From: Formosa sp. Hel1_33_131
Lineage (GTDB): Bacteria > Bacteroidota > Bacteroidia > Flavobacteriales > Flavobacteriaceae
Reading direction: 5' to 3'
Length of the DNA: 33,635 nucleotides
Assembly: GCA_949499105.1 (NCBI GenBank)
Contig: CATEFX010000048.1
Span: 1 to 33,635, forward strand
Part shown: positions 7,594-17,139 of the stretch, piece after piece
Numbering within the stretch: position 1 is the first letter of the stretch
Layout of the letters: every line of letters begins with the position of its first letter
The notes under the pieces: model-generated
Seen by the model: only the letters and a program-made list of their open reading frames with translations
Told to the model about the DNA's origin: nothing
Database searches by the model: none
Made by a program: the position numbers and the translations under genes

Positions 7594-8318
7594 TAAATGG
7601 CTTTTTTAGAGTGTTTCAAGGTTTCGTTTAAGGTTTCCATCTCTAGGTCAGTTAAATCGCGATAGCTACCAACCTCACTTTTCAAATGAATGTTCATAAT
7701 ACGGGTGCGTTTCAACGATTGTACTTCGTAGTTAAGGTATTCGCACATGCGACGAATTTGACGGTTGAGACCTTGTGTTAAGACAATTTTGAATTCATAA
7801 GTGCTCAGTTTTTGCACTTTACATTCTTTGGTTACAGTCTCTAAAATAGGAACGCCACTCGACATGCGTTGGACGAATGTCTGAGAGATGGGTTTGTCAA
7901 CTGTGACAATGTATTCTTTTTCATGATTATTGCTCGCACGAAGAATTTTATTCACGATATCACCGTCATCGGTCAATAAAATCAACCCTTCACTATCTTT
8001 ATCTAAGCGTCCAATTGGGAAAATTCGACTTGGATAATTGATATAGTCAATAATATTATCTTTTTCAACGCCGCTATCGGTCGTGCAAACAATTCCAACA
8101 GGTTTATTAAAAGCAATATACGTTCGTTTTTTGGCATCATTAAGGATCGTTTTCCCATCGACTTTTACGGCATCCCCTTGTACGACTTTCGTCCCCATTT
8201 CTGGAACGACGCCATTAATCGTAACGCGCCCTTCGTCGATCAGTTTGTCGGCGGCACGTCGCGAGCAATAGCCGGCTTCGCTTAAGTATTTATTCAGTCG
8301 TGTTAAAGTTGATTCCAT
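7593..8318 (-). CDS. rluF: 23S rRNA pseudouridine synthase, RluF-like
   Basis: The protein isomerises uridine to pseudouridine in rRNA; RluF of E. coli acts on U2604 of 23S rRNA. The 241 residues comprise an S4 RNA-binding domain (about 5-55, [19 protein letters not shown]) and the RsuA/RluB/E/F catalytic domain with GRLDKDSEG (103-111), where D106 is the catalytic aspartate. The region [16 protein letters not shown] followed by LKRTRIMNI is the RluF-type sequence and separates it from RluB/RsuA. It follows the alpha/beta hydrolase by 19 bp and overlaps the VOC start by one base. The assignment to RluF rather than a sister enzyme is by motif resemblance. Confidence 0.9.
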   Translation of the reverse strand: MESTLTRLNKYLSEAGYCSRRAADKLIDEGRVTINGVVPEMGTKVVQGDAVKVDGKTILNDAKKRTYIAFNKPVGIVCTTDSGVEKDNIIDYINYPSRIFPIGRLDKDSEGLILLTDDGDIVNKILRASNNHEKEYIVTVDKPISQTFVQRMSSGVPILETVTKECKVQKLSTYEFKIVLTQGLNRQIRRMCEYLNYEVQSLKRTRIMNIHLKSEVGSYRDLTDLEMETLNETLKHSKKAI

Positions 8319-8337
8319 AGTGCAAATTTACAAAACT

Positions 8338-9165
8338 TTAGTGGCTCAAAAATTTTATTATTTCACCCGAAACAAAATCCCCTTTTAGAGAGTGGCCTAG
8401 TCCTTCAGTTGTGATTAGTGTGGCGTTTTTATACTCTGCATCGATTTCAAGCGCATCAGAATAGGGAATGATAGCGTCATTTTTATCATGAAATAACAAA
8501 CCTTCTGTCTCAATTTTTTTTGCAAAATCTGCGGTTGAAAAATAATTGGGATGGTGTCCAAATTTAAGCTCAATTTCGGCATCAATCCCTTCGCAAATCG
8601 TTGGGCTGTAGCCCATCATATTTTTATAGCGTTGCATGATCCCTTTAAATCCTGATGGGGCGCCGAGGAGCACCATCTTTTGAGCGTTTTTATAGATTTG
8701 TTTTTCAAGGAAAATCACCAAAGCCATCCCGCCAACTGAATGTCCAATAAAGACCGTTGGTTTAAATTCCTGACTGACGACATTAATAAATTCCGAATAG
8801 AGTATGGCGTTAAAGGTGTCACTTCCAGAGGCGCCATGTGCGGGGCCGTCTAAGGCATATATGCTATAACCTTCTTTGTGAAGTGTTTCAATTTTTTGCC
8901 GCCATCGGCTGGTATTGCTCTCCCAACCGTGTGCGAGCAAGAGCGTTTCTTTGTCGCCTTTCCAATGATACGTTTGAATGGGTGTATCGTTGTAAAACAA
9001 GGTTTTTTTGTTTGCGGTCTCTAAAAATAAATTTGCACTTGAAGTGAGTTGCCCACTTCTTGGTTTTGAGAATAATTTTAACGCGAGTTTGGACGCATAC
9101 GAAGCATTGAAAAATCCAATACAATTAATGAGGGCACCAACGAGCTTTGGAATGAGTGTTTTCAT
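8338..9165 (-). CDS. Alpha/beta-fold hydrolase
   Basis: This 275-residue serine hydrolase has a complete apparent triad: nucleophile S143 in GHSVGG, acid D230 in FHDKNDAIIP, and H258 in EGLGHSLKG, with the oxyanion motif LLAHGW at 76-81. A hydrophobic N-terminal segment (about 5-20, not followed by a clear cleavage site) could tether it to the membrane. The substrate is unknown; related proteins are esterases or lipases. Its ATG overlaps the TGA of the upstream cupin gene (ATGA), so the two are probably translated in sequence. Confidence 0.88.
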   Translation of the reverse strand: MKTLIPKLVGALINCIGFFNASYASKLALKLFSKPRSGQLTSSANLFLETANKKTLFYNDTPIQTYHWKGDKETLLLAHGWESNTSRWRQKIETLHKEGYSIYALDGPAHGASGSDTFNAILYSEFINVVSQEFKPTVFIGHSVGGMALVIFLEKQIYKNAQKMVLLGAPSGFKGIMQRYKNMMGYSPTICEGIDAEIELKFGHHPNYFSTADFAKKIETEGLLFHDKNDAIIPYSDALEIDAEYKNATLITTEGLGHSLKGDFVSGEIIKFLSH

Positions 9166-9536
9166 AAATCTTTAGGGTCTTCTCTATGTACGCGATCCAT
9201 CGAAAATGCAGGGGTGCAGATCGCTAAATATTCACATGGGGCATCAAATGGATTTGAATATTGAACACGTGTATTTTTTTGAATTTTAATGGATTGCCCT
9301 TGTTCTAAAATAAGGGTGTCTCCATCGATAATAAACTGTTTTTTTCCTTTAATGATGTAGGTGTATTCCTCAAATTCGGGCGTTTGAAACGGCTCACTCC
9401 ATCCAGGAGGGGCGATCATGTGGGCGATGCTTAGGGCATCGTTGCCATCCGTTGCATTTCCAAAATGCTCTTCAATTAATTTACCATCAGTCGTCGGAAC
9501 GACAAAAGGCGTTGTTTGTATTTTATAAGCTTTCAT
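9162..9536 (-). CDS. Single-domain cupin lacking the usual metal-binding histidines
   Basis: The 124-residue protein fits the cupin barrel. Motif 1 aligns as G45-x5-Q51-x-P53-x3-E57-x6-G64, and motif 2 as G80-x10-V91-x3-N95. The glutamate and structural glycines are kept, but the three histidines that normally bind metal are Gln, Pro and Val. A metal-free binding or sensing role is therefore more likely than catalysis, though this is inferred. It begins 3 bp after the lipoprotein gene and ends in a 4-bp ATGA overlap with the hydrolase gene. Confidence 0.85.
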   Translation of the reverse strand: MKAYKIQTTPFVVPTTDGKLIEEHFGNATDGNDALSIAHMIAPPGWSEPFQTPEFEEYTYIIKGKKQFIIDGDTLILEQGQSIKIQKNTRVQYSNPFDAPCEYLAICTPAFSMDRVHREDPKDL

Positions 9537-9539
9537 CGT

Positions 9540-10094
9540 TTAATACCATTGAATGTAAAAGTCCTTTATTTTTGCAGATTCTGGAATTGAAATGGCTTCA
9601 ATTTTTTGATTCATATTGTAGCGCATATCCTCCGGTAGTTCTGATTTATTCACCGTAAAATAGAGATTGAGTTCATCCACCGAAATAATAAGGCTTCGGA
9701 GTGTGTTTTGAATGCTCGAAATGGTGTACTTAGAATTAATCTCACCAAAAGTACTAAGTGTGTTTAAGCCGTCTTTATTCTTAAAACGGTCGTCCATCAC
9801 ACGCACGGTACGGATGGTCGATAAAGAGTCTAGAGAATAATTTGGATCGAGCTCTAATAACAATCTACCGGTTCCTTTTTCATAAACACTTATGGTATTG
9901 GTGCTTCCGGTGAATTCATCGCCCCCAATGTATTTACTAATAGAGTCGTTTATGAAAACCACTTTCAGTTGGTTTATTTTTGTAGAGTCTGTTAGGAGTC
10001 CTATGCTGTGTTTGGTGATGGCAAATGGGTTGGTTTTTGATTCGCATCCCATTAATAGGCCTGCCAATAATCCGATAATTAAATAGTGTTTCAT
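9540..10094 (-). CDS. Putative lipoprotein of unknown function
   Basis: The 184-residue protein starts with a short basic and hydrophobic signal and a lipobox LLMGC, with the acylated cysteine at C17, so it should be lipidated by Lgt and anchored to a membrane in the envelope. After the cysteine (CESKTNPF) the sequence is a soluble domain rich in beta-prone stretches; I do not recognise a family. It is the first gene of a tight minus-strand run and is separated from the cupin gene by 3 bp. On the minus strand, a box close to the -7 consensus (TAATTTAG, about 29 bp upstream of the start) may drive the run. Confidence 0.75.
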   Translation of the reverse strand: MKHYLIIGLLAGLLMGCESKTNPFAITKHSIGLLTDSTKINQLKVVFINDSISKYIGGDEFTGSTNTISVYEKGTGRLLLELDPNYSLDSLSTIRTVRVMDDRFKNKDGLNTLSTFGEINSKYTISSIQNTLRSLIISVDELNLYFTVNKSELPEDMRYNMNQKIEAISIPESAKIKDFYIQWY

Positions 10095-10218
10095 GGTTAG
10101 TTTTGTATGCTACAATGCTAAATTACTTTTGTTGAAATTCCAAATGCTTTTGGATAAATGTAATTTAATGGCCTTGTTTTGGTTGCTAATGATTTTTAGT
10201 AATGATTGGTATTTATAA

Positions 10219-10253
10219 TTTCAGTAAAAATAAATGAAGTTTTATTACTGAAA
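10219..10253. repeat. Inverted repeat upstream of queE, possible operator
   Basis: TTTCAGTAA (10219-10227) and TTACTGAAA (10245-10253) are perfect 9-bp inverted arms around a 17-bp A+T-rich spacer. A third half-site CAGTAA is at 10261-10266, just before the queE -7 box. The layout fits binding sites of a dimeric repressor, but no regulator can be named. Confidence 0.55.
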
Positions 10254-10268
10254 CAACAAACAGTAAAC

Positions 10269-10276
10269 TATTTTTG
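10269..10276 (+). promoter_or_regulatory. -7 box of queE
   Basis: TATTTTTG matches TAnnTTTG exactly. It ends 6 bp before the ATG at 10283, so transcription should begin at or next to the start codon, giving a leaderless or nearly leaderless mRNA. No clear TTG is seen at the -33 position. Confidence 0.55.
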
Positions 10277-10282
10277 CTCACT

Positions 10283-10915
10283 ATGTTAAAGACAGAAATT
10301 AAATCGCTTGTGAATGCTGGAAAAATGCTCCCTCTTATGGAAGCGTTTTATACCATTCAGGGTGAAGGATTCCACAAAGGAACGGCTGCTTATTTTGTTA
10401 GAATCGGGGGCTGTGACGTTGGTTGCCATTGGTGTGATGTTAAAGAAAGCTGGAATGCAGAATTACATCCGCCAACATCTATAGACGCCATTGCTGAGGA
10501 TGCTGCAAAAGACAGTCAGACCATTGTAGTGACTGGTGGAGAACCGTTGATGTGGGATATGAATCCATTAACAGCGGCCCTAAAATCCAAAGGGATGCAA
10601 ACTCATATTGAAACCTCTGGCGCTTATAAATTAACAGGCGATTGGGATTGGATTTGTTTGTCGCCTAAAAAACTAAAAGGCCCTTTAGACGAAGTGTATC
10701 AAAAAGCACACGAGCTTAAAGTGATTGTTTTTAATTTGGATGACTTCAAATTTGCCGAAGAACAAGCTGCAAAAGTGAATCCTAATTGTATTCTTTACCT
10801 CCAACCCGAATGGAGTAAACGTGAAAAAATCACGCCTTTTATCGTCGACTATGTGATGAAACATCCAAAATGGAAGGTTTCGTTGCAAACTCATAAGTAT
10901 TTGAATATTCCGTAG
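10283..10915 (+). CDS. queE: 7-carboxy-7-deazaguanine synthase QueE (radical SAM)
   Basis: QueE converts 6-carboxy-5,6,7,8-tetrahydropterin to 7-carboxy-7-deazaguanine, a step on the way to queuosine in tRNA. The 210-residue protein contains the substrate-side motif FYTIQGEGF (22-30), the [4Fe-4S] cluster motif C44-x3-C48-x2-C51 (GGCDVGCHWC), and the SAM-binding TGGEP (84-88). The C-terminal LYLQPEW and the final HKYLNIP are also typical. I place the start at the ATG of 10283; an upstream in-frame TTG (10274) lies inside the -7 promoter box and would not be transcribed. GTP cyclohydrolase I (folE) for pterin synthesis is elsewhere in the window, but the gene stands alone. Confidence 0.95.
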   Translation: MLKTEIKSLVNAGKMLPLMEAFYTIQGEGFHKGTAAYFVRIGGCDVGCHWCDVKESWNAELHPPTSIDAIAEDAAKDSQTIVVTGGEPLMWDMNPLTAALKSKGMQTHIETSGAYKLTGDWDWICLSPKKLKGPLDEVYQKAHELKVIVFNLDDFKFAEEQAAKVNPNCILYLQPEWSKREKITPFIVDYVMKHPKWKVSLQTHKYLNIP

Positions 10916-10916
10916 T

Positions 10917-10945
10917 CTAAAACAGGCTGTTTAGTTGTTTTTATT
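10917..10945 (+). terminator. Probable intrinsic terminator after queE
   Basis: CTAAAACAG and CTGTTTAG (10917-10934) form a stem with one bulged A, followed by a T-rich tract (TTGTTTTTATTT). It begins 2 bp after the queE stop codon. The stem is A+T-rich, so strength is uncertain. Confidence 0.5.
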
Positions 10946-11050
10946 TAATTTTTACTGATTTTATCTTCAATTTAATTTCATTTTAATGCTTTTTTGTGTT
11001 TTTTAGTTTCAATTTGTTAGTGTTTTAAGGTTTAATGTTTATAATATATA

Positions 11051-11084
11051 ACTTAAGGTGCATCTTTGCAGCTTAATACTTAAG
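11051..11084 (+). promoter_or_regulatory. asnB promoter region with two ACTTAAG boxes
   Basis: CATCTTTG at 11061-11068 differs by one base from TAnnTTTG and lies 24 bp before the asnB start. It is flanked by ACTTAAG at 11051-11057 and 11078-11084, 27 bp apart and each containing the palindrome CTTAAG, which could be paired operator sites. The role is inferred from position. Confidence 0.35.
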
Positions 11085-11092
11085 AAACTATT

Positions 11093-12760
11093 ATGTGTGG
11101 AATTGTATGTGCATTTGATTTAAAACAAAAATCGGAAATCTTAAGACCTCTAGTGCTTGAGATGTCAAAAAAAATAAGACACCGTGGTCCAGACTGGAGC
11201 GGTATTTATAGTGATGAAAAAACAGTGATGTCGCATGAGCGTCTCGCAATTGTGGACCCTGCTTCTGGAAAACAACCTCTTTTTAGTGAAGATTGTAAGC
11301 TTATTTTAGCAGCGAATGGAGAAATCTATAACCATCAAGACATTAGAAAACAATTTGAAGGAAAATATGCTTTTCAAACCCAAAGTGATTGTGAGGTTAT
11401 TTTGGCGCTTTATAAAGAAAAAGGTGTTGATTTTGTAGATGACTTAAACGGAATTTTCGGTTTTGCAATTTACGACGTCGAAAATGACGAATATTTTATT
11501 GCACGCGATCACATGGGCATCATTCCTTTATATATAGGGTGGGATCAAAACGGTACTTTTTATGTGGCATCAGAATTAAAAGCCTTAGAAGGAACGTGTT
11601 CTAAAATTGAGTTATTTCCACCAGGGCATTATATGTCTAGTAAAGATGGAAAGTTTGTGCAATGGTACAAAAGAGATTGGAGAGAATATGACGCAGTAAA
11701 AGAGAATGAAACAAGTATTGCAATAATTAAAGAAGCATTAGAGGCTGCTGTGCACAGACAGTTGATGTCCGATGTGCCTTACGGAGTTTTATTGTCTGGT
11801 GGTTTGGATTCTTCAGTGGTATCAGCAATCGCAAAAAAATACGCTCAAAAACGTGTGGAGTCTGGCGATGAAACCGATGCATGGTATCCACAAACACACT
11901 CCTTTGCAGTCGGATTAGAGGGCTCTCCAGATTTAGCGGCGGCACAAGTGGTTGCGGATCATATTGGAACCGTACACCACGAAATTAAATTTACCATTCA
12001 AGAAGGATTAGATGCTATTAAGGATGTGATTTATAATATAGAAACGTATGATATCACCACCATTCGTTCTTCAACGCCGATGTATTTAATGGCACGTGTT
12101 ATAAAATCGATGGGAATTAAGATGGTATTATCTGGTGAAGGAGCAGATGAGATTTTTGGAGGATATTTATACTTTCATAAAGCACCAAATGCACAAGAGT
12201 TTCATGAAGAAACAGTTCGTAAATTAGATAAGTTACACATGTACGATTGCTTAAGAGCCAACAAAAGTTTGGCGGCATGGGGTATCGAAGGGCGTGTGCC
12301 ATTTTTAGATAAAGAATTCATTGATGTCGCAATGCGCATCAACCCACAAGATAAAATGATTAATGGTGAGCGCATGGAAAAATGGGTCATTAGAAAAGCC
12401 TTTGAAGATATGTTGCCAGAAAGTGTCGCATGGCGTCAGAAAGAACAATTTAGCGATGGCGTCGGCTATAGTTGGATTGATACGCTGAAAGAAGTTGTTG
12501 ATAAAGAGATTTCTGATGAACAGTTAGCAAATGCTAAATTCAGGTTTCCAATTCAAACCCCTCAAAACAAAGAAGAGTTTTATTACCGATCTATTTTCGA
12601 AGACCATTTCCCAAGTGATGCAGCAGCTTTAAGTGTGCCACAAGAGGCAAGTGTAGCGTGTAGTACGGCGATAGCTCTAGAATGGGATGAAGCCTTTAAA
12701 AACATGAACGAACCTTCCGGAAGAGCAATTTTAAATGTGCATGACAAAGCATACGATTAA
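11093..12760 (+). CDS. asnB: Asparagine synthase B (glutamine-hydrolysing)
   Basis: The enzyme makes asparagine from aspartate, glutamine and ATP in the cytoplasm. The 555 residues contain the class II glutamine amidotransferase domain, with nucleophile C2 exposed after Met removal (MCGIV), R49, NGE (75-77) and D99. The synthetase domain follows, with the pyrophosphate loop SGGLDSS (235-241) and GEGADEIFGGY. Length and motif order match E. coli AsnB. It stands alone between the queE terminator and two terminators of its own, so it should be transcribed by itself. Confidence 0.97.
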   Translation: MCGIVCAFDLKQKSEILRPLVLEMSKKIRHRGPDWSGIYSDEKTVMSHERLAIVDPASGKQPLFSEDCKLILAANGEIYNHQDIRKQFEGKYAFQTQSDCEVILALYKEKGVDFVDDLNGIFGFAIYDVENDEYFIARDHMGIIPLYIGWDQNGTFYVASELKALEGTCSKIELFPPGHYMSSKDGKFVQWYKRDWREYDAVKENETSIAIIKEALEAAVHRQLMSDVPYGVLLSGGLDSSVVSAIAKKYAQKRVESGDETDAWYPQTHSFAVGLEGSPDLAAAQVVADHIGTVHHEIKFTIQEGLDAIKDVIYNIETYDITTIRSSTPMYLMARVIKSMGIKMVLSGEGADEIFGGYLYFHKAPNAQEFHEETVRKLDKLHMYDCLRANKSLAAWGIEGRVPFLDKEFIDVAMRINPQDKMINGERMEKWVIRKAFEDMLPESVAWRQKEQFSDGVGYSWIDTLKEVVDKEISDEQLANAKFRFPIQTPQNKEEFYYRSIFEDHFPSDAAALSVPQEASVACSTAIALEWDEAFKNMNEPSGRAILNVHDKAYD

Positions 12761-12779
12761 AAATTCTGAAAGCTCAAAT

Positions 12780-12801
12780 AAAGACTTCTGAAGTCTTTTT
12801 T
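12780..12801 (+). terminator. Intrinsic terminator after asnB (first of two)
   Basis: AAAGACTTC and GAAGTCTTT form a perfect 9-bp inverted repeat around one central base, followed by further T residues. It starts 20 bp after the asnB stop codon. Confidence 0.75.
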
Positions 12802-12829
12802 GTAAATTTTTAATTTACTCTAATATATC

Positions 12830-12861
12830 AACGCCCTTAAATTTAATTTAAGGGCGTTTTT
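12830..12861 (+). terminator. Second intrinsic terminator between asnB and gyrB
   Basis: AACGCCCTTAAAT pairs with ATTTAAGGGCGTT over 13 bp with a 3-nt loop, followed by TTT. It has a GC-rich core (CGCCC/GGGCG) and is stronger than the one 50 bp upstream; together they insulate gyrB from asnB. Confidence 0.8.
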
Positions 12862-12954
12862 AGTTGTTTTAAGAGCGTTTCACGAAAATAGCCAATTGTT
12901 AATAATTCCACTTAAATTACGTAAAAAGACTTTAAATTCGATTAGAGATTAATT

Positions 12955-12986
12955 ATCTTTGTTTCCGTAGCTGCGGTTTTGCCGCA
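12955..12986 (+). promoter_or_regulatory. gyrB promoter -7 box and a leader hairpin
   Basis: TATCTTTG (12955-12962) matches the -7 consensus exactly. No TTG is visible at the usual -33 distance. Just downstream, TGCGG-TTTTG-CCGCA can form a 5-bp hairpin in the roughly 50-nt leader. Supercoiling control is known for gyrase genes generally, but nothing here proves it. Confidence 0.5.
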
Positions 12987-12996
12987 TCTATGTTAA

Positions 12997-14958
<1,962 letters not shown>

Positions 14959-14984
14959 AAAAGTAACCCCTAAATCCTACCATA

Positions 14985-16031
14985 ATGAAAAACCTAATTT
15001 TCATTTGCACCATCTTTTTTGGTGTGAATACAACAAACGCACAAGAACTTGAAAGTATTTTACTGGCATCTGATGATGCCAGTCTACTTCTCGAAAATTA
15101 TCTCAATCCTGTAATGAAAGGATTAATGACTAGTATGAATAACGGTTGGTACACAACGGCAAAAACGCACAAAAAATTCGGATTTGACATCACGATTGGA
15201 GCCAGTGCGTCTTTTACTCCCGATAAAGACCAAATGTTTCAATTTGTAGCGGATCAATATGAATTTATATCCGTTTCAGGTGGAAACACAAGTATTCCAA
15301 CCATATTAAGTAAAGATGAAACAGAAACTGAGATTAATATATCGGTTCCTTATGAAGGAGATAAATTTAAAGTCGGCACATTCAAAATGCCAGGCGGAAT
15401 CGCAAAAGATTTGCCAGCCAATGCCACGCCAGCACCATTTGTGCAAGTTGGTCTTGGGTTACCGTTTAAAACAACGGTCAAATTAAGATTAGTGCCTAAA
15501 ACTAATTTTGCTTCAGATGTAGAAGCCAATTTAATTGGAGTTGGACTTCAGCACGATTTAACTCAATACCTCGGGATTGTAGGCAAGCTTCCATTGTCAG
15601 TATCACTACTTGGAGCTTATACTTCTGCAAGTGTCGAATATACGATTAGAAATGACGAATTATCAGATCAAGTGTCCGTAACCAATGGATCAGCGCAATT
15701 TAAGTTAAAGACTTGGACGGTTCAAGCGTTAGGGTCTTTGGATTTTAAGATTGTGACCGTTTACGGCGGACTTGGCTATAATGGCGGAACGTCTAGTTTT
15801 GATATTAAAGGCGATTATTCATTAACGTATGACATACAGGATTCTGAACAAAAAAATTTAGAAACCAAAGTAGATAAAATCTCAGATCCTGTTAACTTAG
15901 ATTTTAAATCAAGTGGAACTCGTGCCACTATAGGCGCCCGTTTAAACCTTGCCTTTTTCAAAATTTTTGCCGATTACACATTACAAGAATATAATACTGC
16001 GACCGTTGGGATTGCATTTAGCTTTAGATAA
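14985..16031 (+). CDS. DUF6588-like outer-membrane beta-barrel protein
   Basis: The 348-residue protein has a signal peptide (MKNLIFICTIFFGVNTTNAQ, cleavage after Ala19) and many alternating amphipathic strands such as KTWTVQALGSLDF, ending in an aromatic/arginine barrel-type terminus (VGIAFSFR). The N-terminal LLENYLNPVMKGLMTSMNNGWYTTAKTH-like region resembles the flavobacterial family annotated as DUF6588; I identify it from memory of that pattern. No enzymatic motif is visible. It begins 26 bp after gyrB and ends 30 bp before mdh, so the three genes may share a transcript. Confidence 0.75.
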   Translation: MKNLIFICTIFFGVNTTNAQELESILLASDDASLLLENYLNPVMKGLMTSMNNGWYTTAKTHKKFGFDITIGASASFTPDKDQMFQFVADQYEFISVSGGNTSIPTILSKDETETEINISVPYEGDKFKVGTFKMPGGIAKDLPANATPAPFVQVGLGLPFKTTVKLRLVPKTNFASDVEANLIGVGLQHDLTQYLGIVGKLPLSVSLLGAYTSASVEYTIRNDELSDQVSVTNGSAQFKLKTWTVQALGSLDFKIVTVYGGLGYNGGTSSFDIKGDYSLTYDIQDSEQKNLETKVDKISDPVNLDFKSSGTRATIGARLNLAFFKIFADYTLQEYNTATVGIAFSFR

Positions 16032-16061
16032 ATAATTACACTAATAAATTAAAAAATAAAC

Positions 16062-16988
16062 ATGAAAATAACAGTAGTAGGTGCTGGTGCAGTTGGAGCA
16101 AGTTGTGCAGAGTATATTGCCATTAAAAACTTTGCGTCTGAAGTTGTTTTATTAGACATCAAAGAAGGCTATGCCGAAGGAAAAGCGATGGACTTGATGC
16201 AATGTGCATCCTTAAATGGATTTGATACTAAAATCACGGGGTCGACCAATGATTATCATAAAACGGCCAATAGCGATATTTGTGTCATTACTTCGGGAAT
16301 TCCAAGAAAACCAGGAATGACTCGTGAAGAATTAATTGGAATCAATGCAGGCATTGTAAAAACAGTATCGACCAACTTGGTTGAACACTCTCCAAATACG
16401 GTGCTTATTGTGGTGAGTAATCCAATGGATACCATGACGTACTTAGCGCATAAAGTCACAGGACTTCCAAAACATAAAATCATTGGAATGGGGGGCGCTT
16501 TAGATTCTGCACGTTTTAAATACAGATTAGCAGAAGCTTTAGATGCACCAATTAGCGATGTCGATGGCATGGTTATCGGAGGACATAGTGATGTTGGAAT
16601 GGTACCCCTCACATCGCACGCCACTCGAAATAGTATTAAAGTTTCTGAGTTTATTTCAAGCGAACGCTTAGAACAAGTAAAACAAGACACCAAAGTTGGT
16701 GGCGCAACGCTGACTAAACTCTTGGGAACTTCTGCTTGGTATGCACCAGGCGCGGCGGTGAGTGGATTGGTTCAAGCAATTGCTTGCGATCAGAAAAAAA
16801 TATTCCCTTGTTCTGTTTTATTAGACGGTGAATACGGTTTATCTGATTTGTGTATTGGAGTTCCTGTTGTATTAGGCGCAAATGGTATCGAAAAAATTGT
16901 TGAAATTAAGTTAAGCGATAGCGAAAAAGCGCATCTACAGACAAGTGCTGAAGGCGTTAAAAAAACAAATTCATTACTAGACGTATAA
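16062..16988 (+). CDS. mdh: Malate dehydrogenase
   Basis: The enzyme interconverts malate and oxaloacetate with NAD in the TCA cycle. The 308-residue protein belongs to the LDH-like MDH type: nucleotide loop GAGAVG (7-12), acidic D32 after the second strand (VLLDIKEG), substrate arginines R82 and R88 in SGIPRKPGMTREE, N120 in VVSNPMD, R151, and the catalytic H175 in GGHSD. R82 at the specificity position fits MDH rather than lactate dehydrogenase. It is followed by a terminator about 40 bp downstream. Confidence 0.96.
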   Translation: MKITVVGAGAVGASCAEYIAIKNFASEVVLLDIKEGYAEGKAMDLMQCASLNGFDTKITGSTNDYHKTANSDICVITSGIPRKPGMTREELIGINAGIVKTVSTNLVEHSPNTVLIVVSNPMDTMTYLAHKVTGLPKHKIIGMGGALDSARFKYRLAEALDAPISDVDGMVIGGHSDVGMVPLTSHATRNSIKVSEFISSERLEQVKQDTKVGGATLTKLLGTSAWYAPGAAVSGLVQAIACDQKKIFPCSVLLDGEYGLSDLCIGVPVVLGANGIEKIVEIKLSDSEKAHLQTSAEGVKKTNSLLDV

Positions 16989-17025
16989 TTAGATCGGTGG
17001 TGTGATTTGAGTCTTTCACTATAAA

Positions 17026-17048
17026 GGAGCCTATTATAGGCTCTTTTT
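17026..17048 (+). terminator. Intrinsic terminator after mdh
   Basis: GAGCCTA (17027-17033) pairs with TAGGCTC (17037-17043) around a 3-nt loop, followed by TTTTT. It separates mdh from the secDF promoter. Confidence 0.8.
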
Positions 17049-17068
17049 ATTGAAAACAAAGGAATCTA

Positions 17069-17099
17069 TTGTCAATTCACATCGTAAATCTTATATTTG
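17069..17099 (+). promoter_or_regulatory. secDF promoter (TTG-N20-TATATTTG)
   Basis: TTG at 17069-17071 and TATATTTG at 17092-17099 are separated by 20 bp, an exact match to the Bacteroidota housekeeping promoter (TTG, 17-23 bp, TAnnTTTG). Transcription should start near 17105, leaving a leader of about 35 nt before secDF. This is one of the two best promoters in the window. Confidence 0.8.
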
Positions 17100-17139
17100 C
17101 TCGTTTATAAAAAATTAACACAGATTAAATTAACTCATA

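Noticed and set aside
10274-10282. TTG start for queE, three codons upstream
   Set aside because: It lies inside the exact TATTTTTG promoter box, so it would not be in the transcript.
10095-10282. preQ1 riboswitch before queE
   Set aside because: I saw no preQ1 aptamer pattern, and the promoter box leaves almost no leader.
16256-16693. 145-codon minus-strand open frame
   Set aside because: It is fully antisense to mdh, a clear core gene, and shows no recognisable domain.
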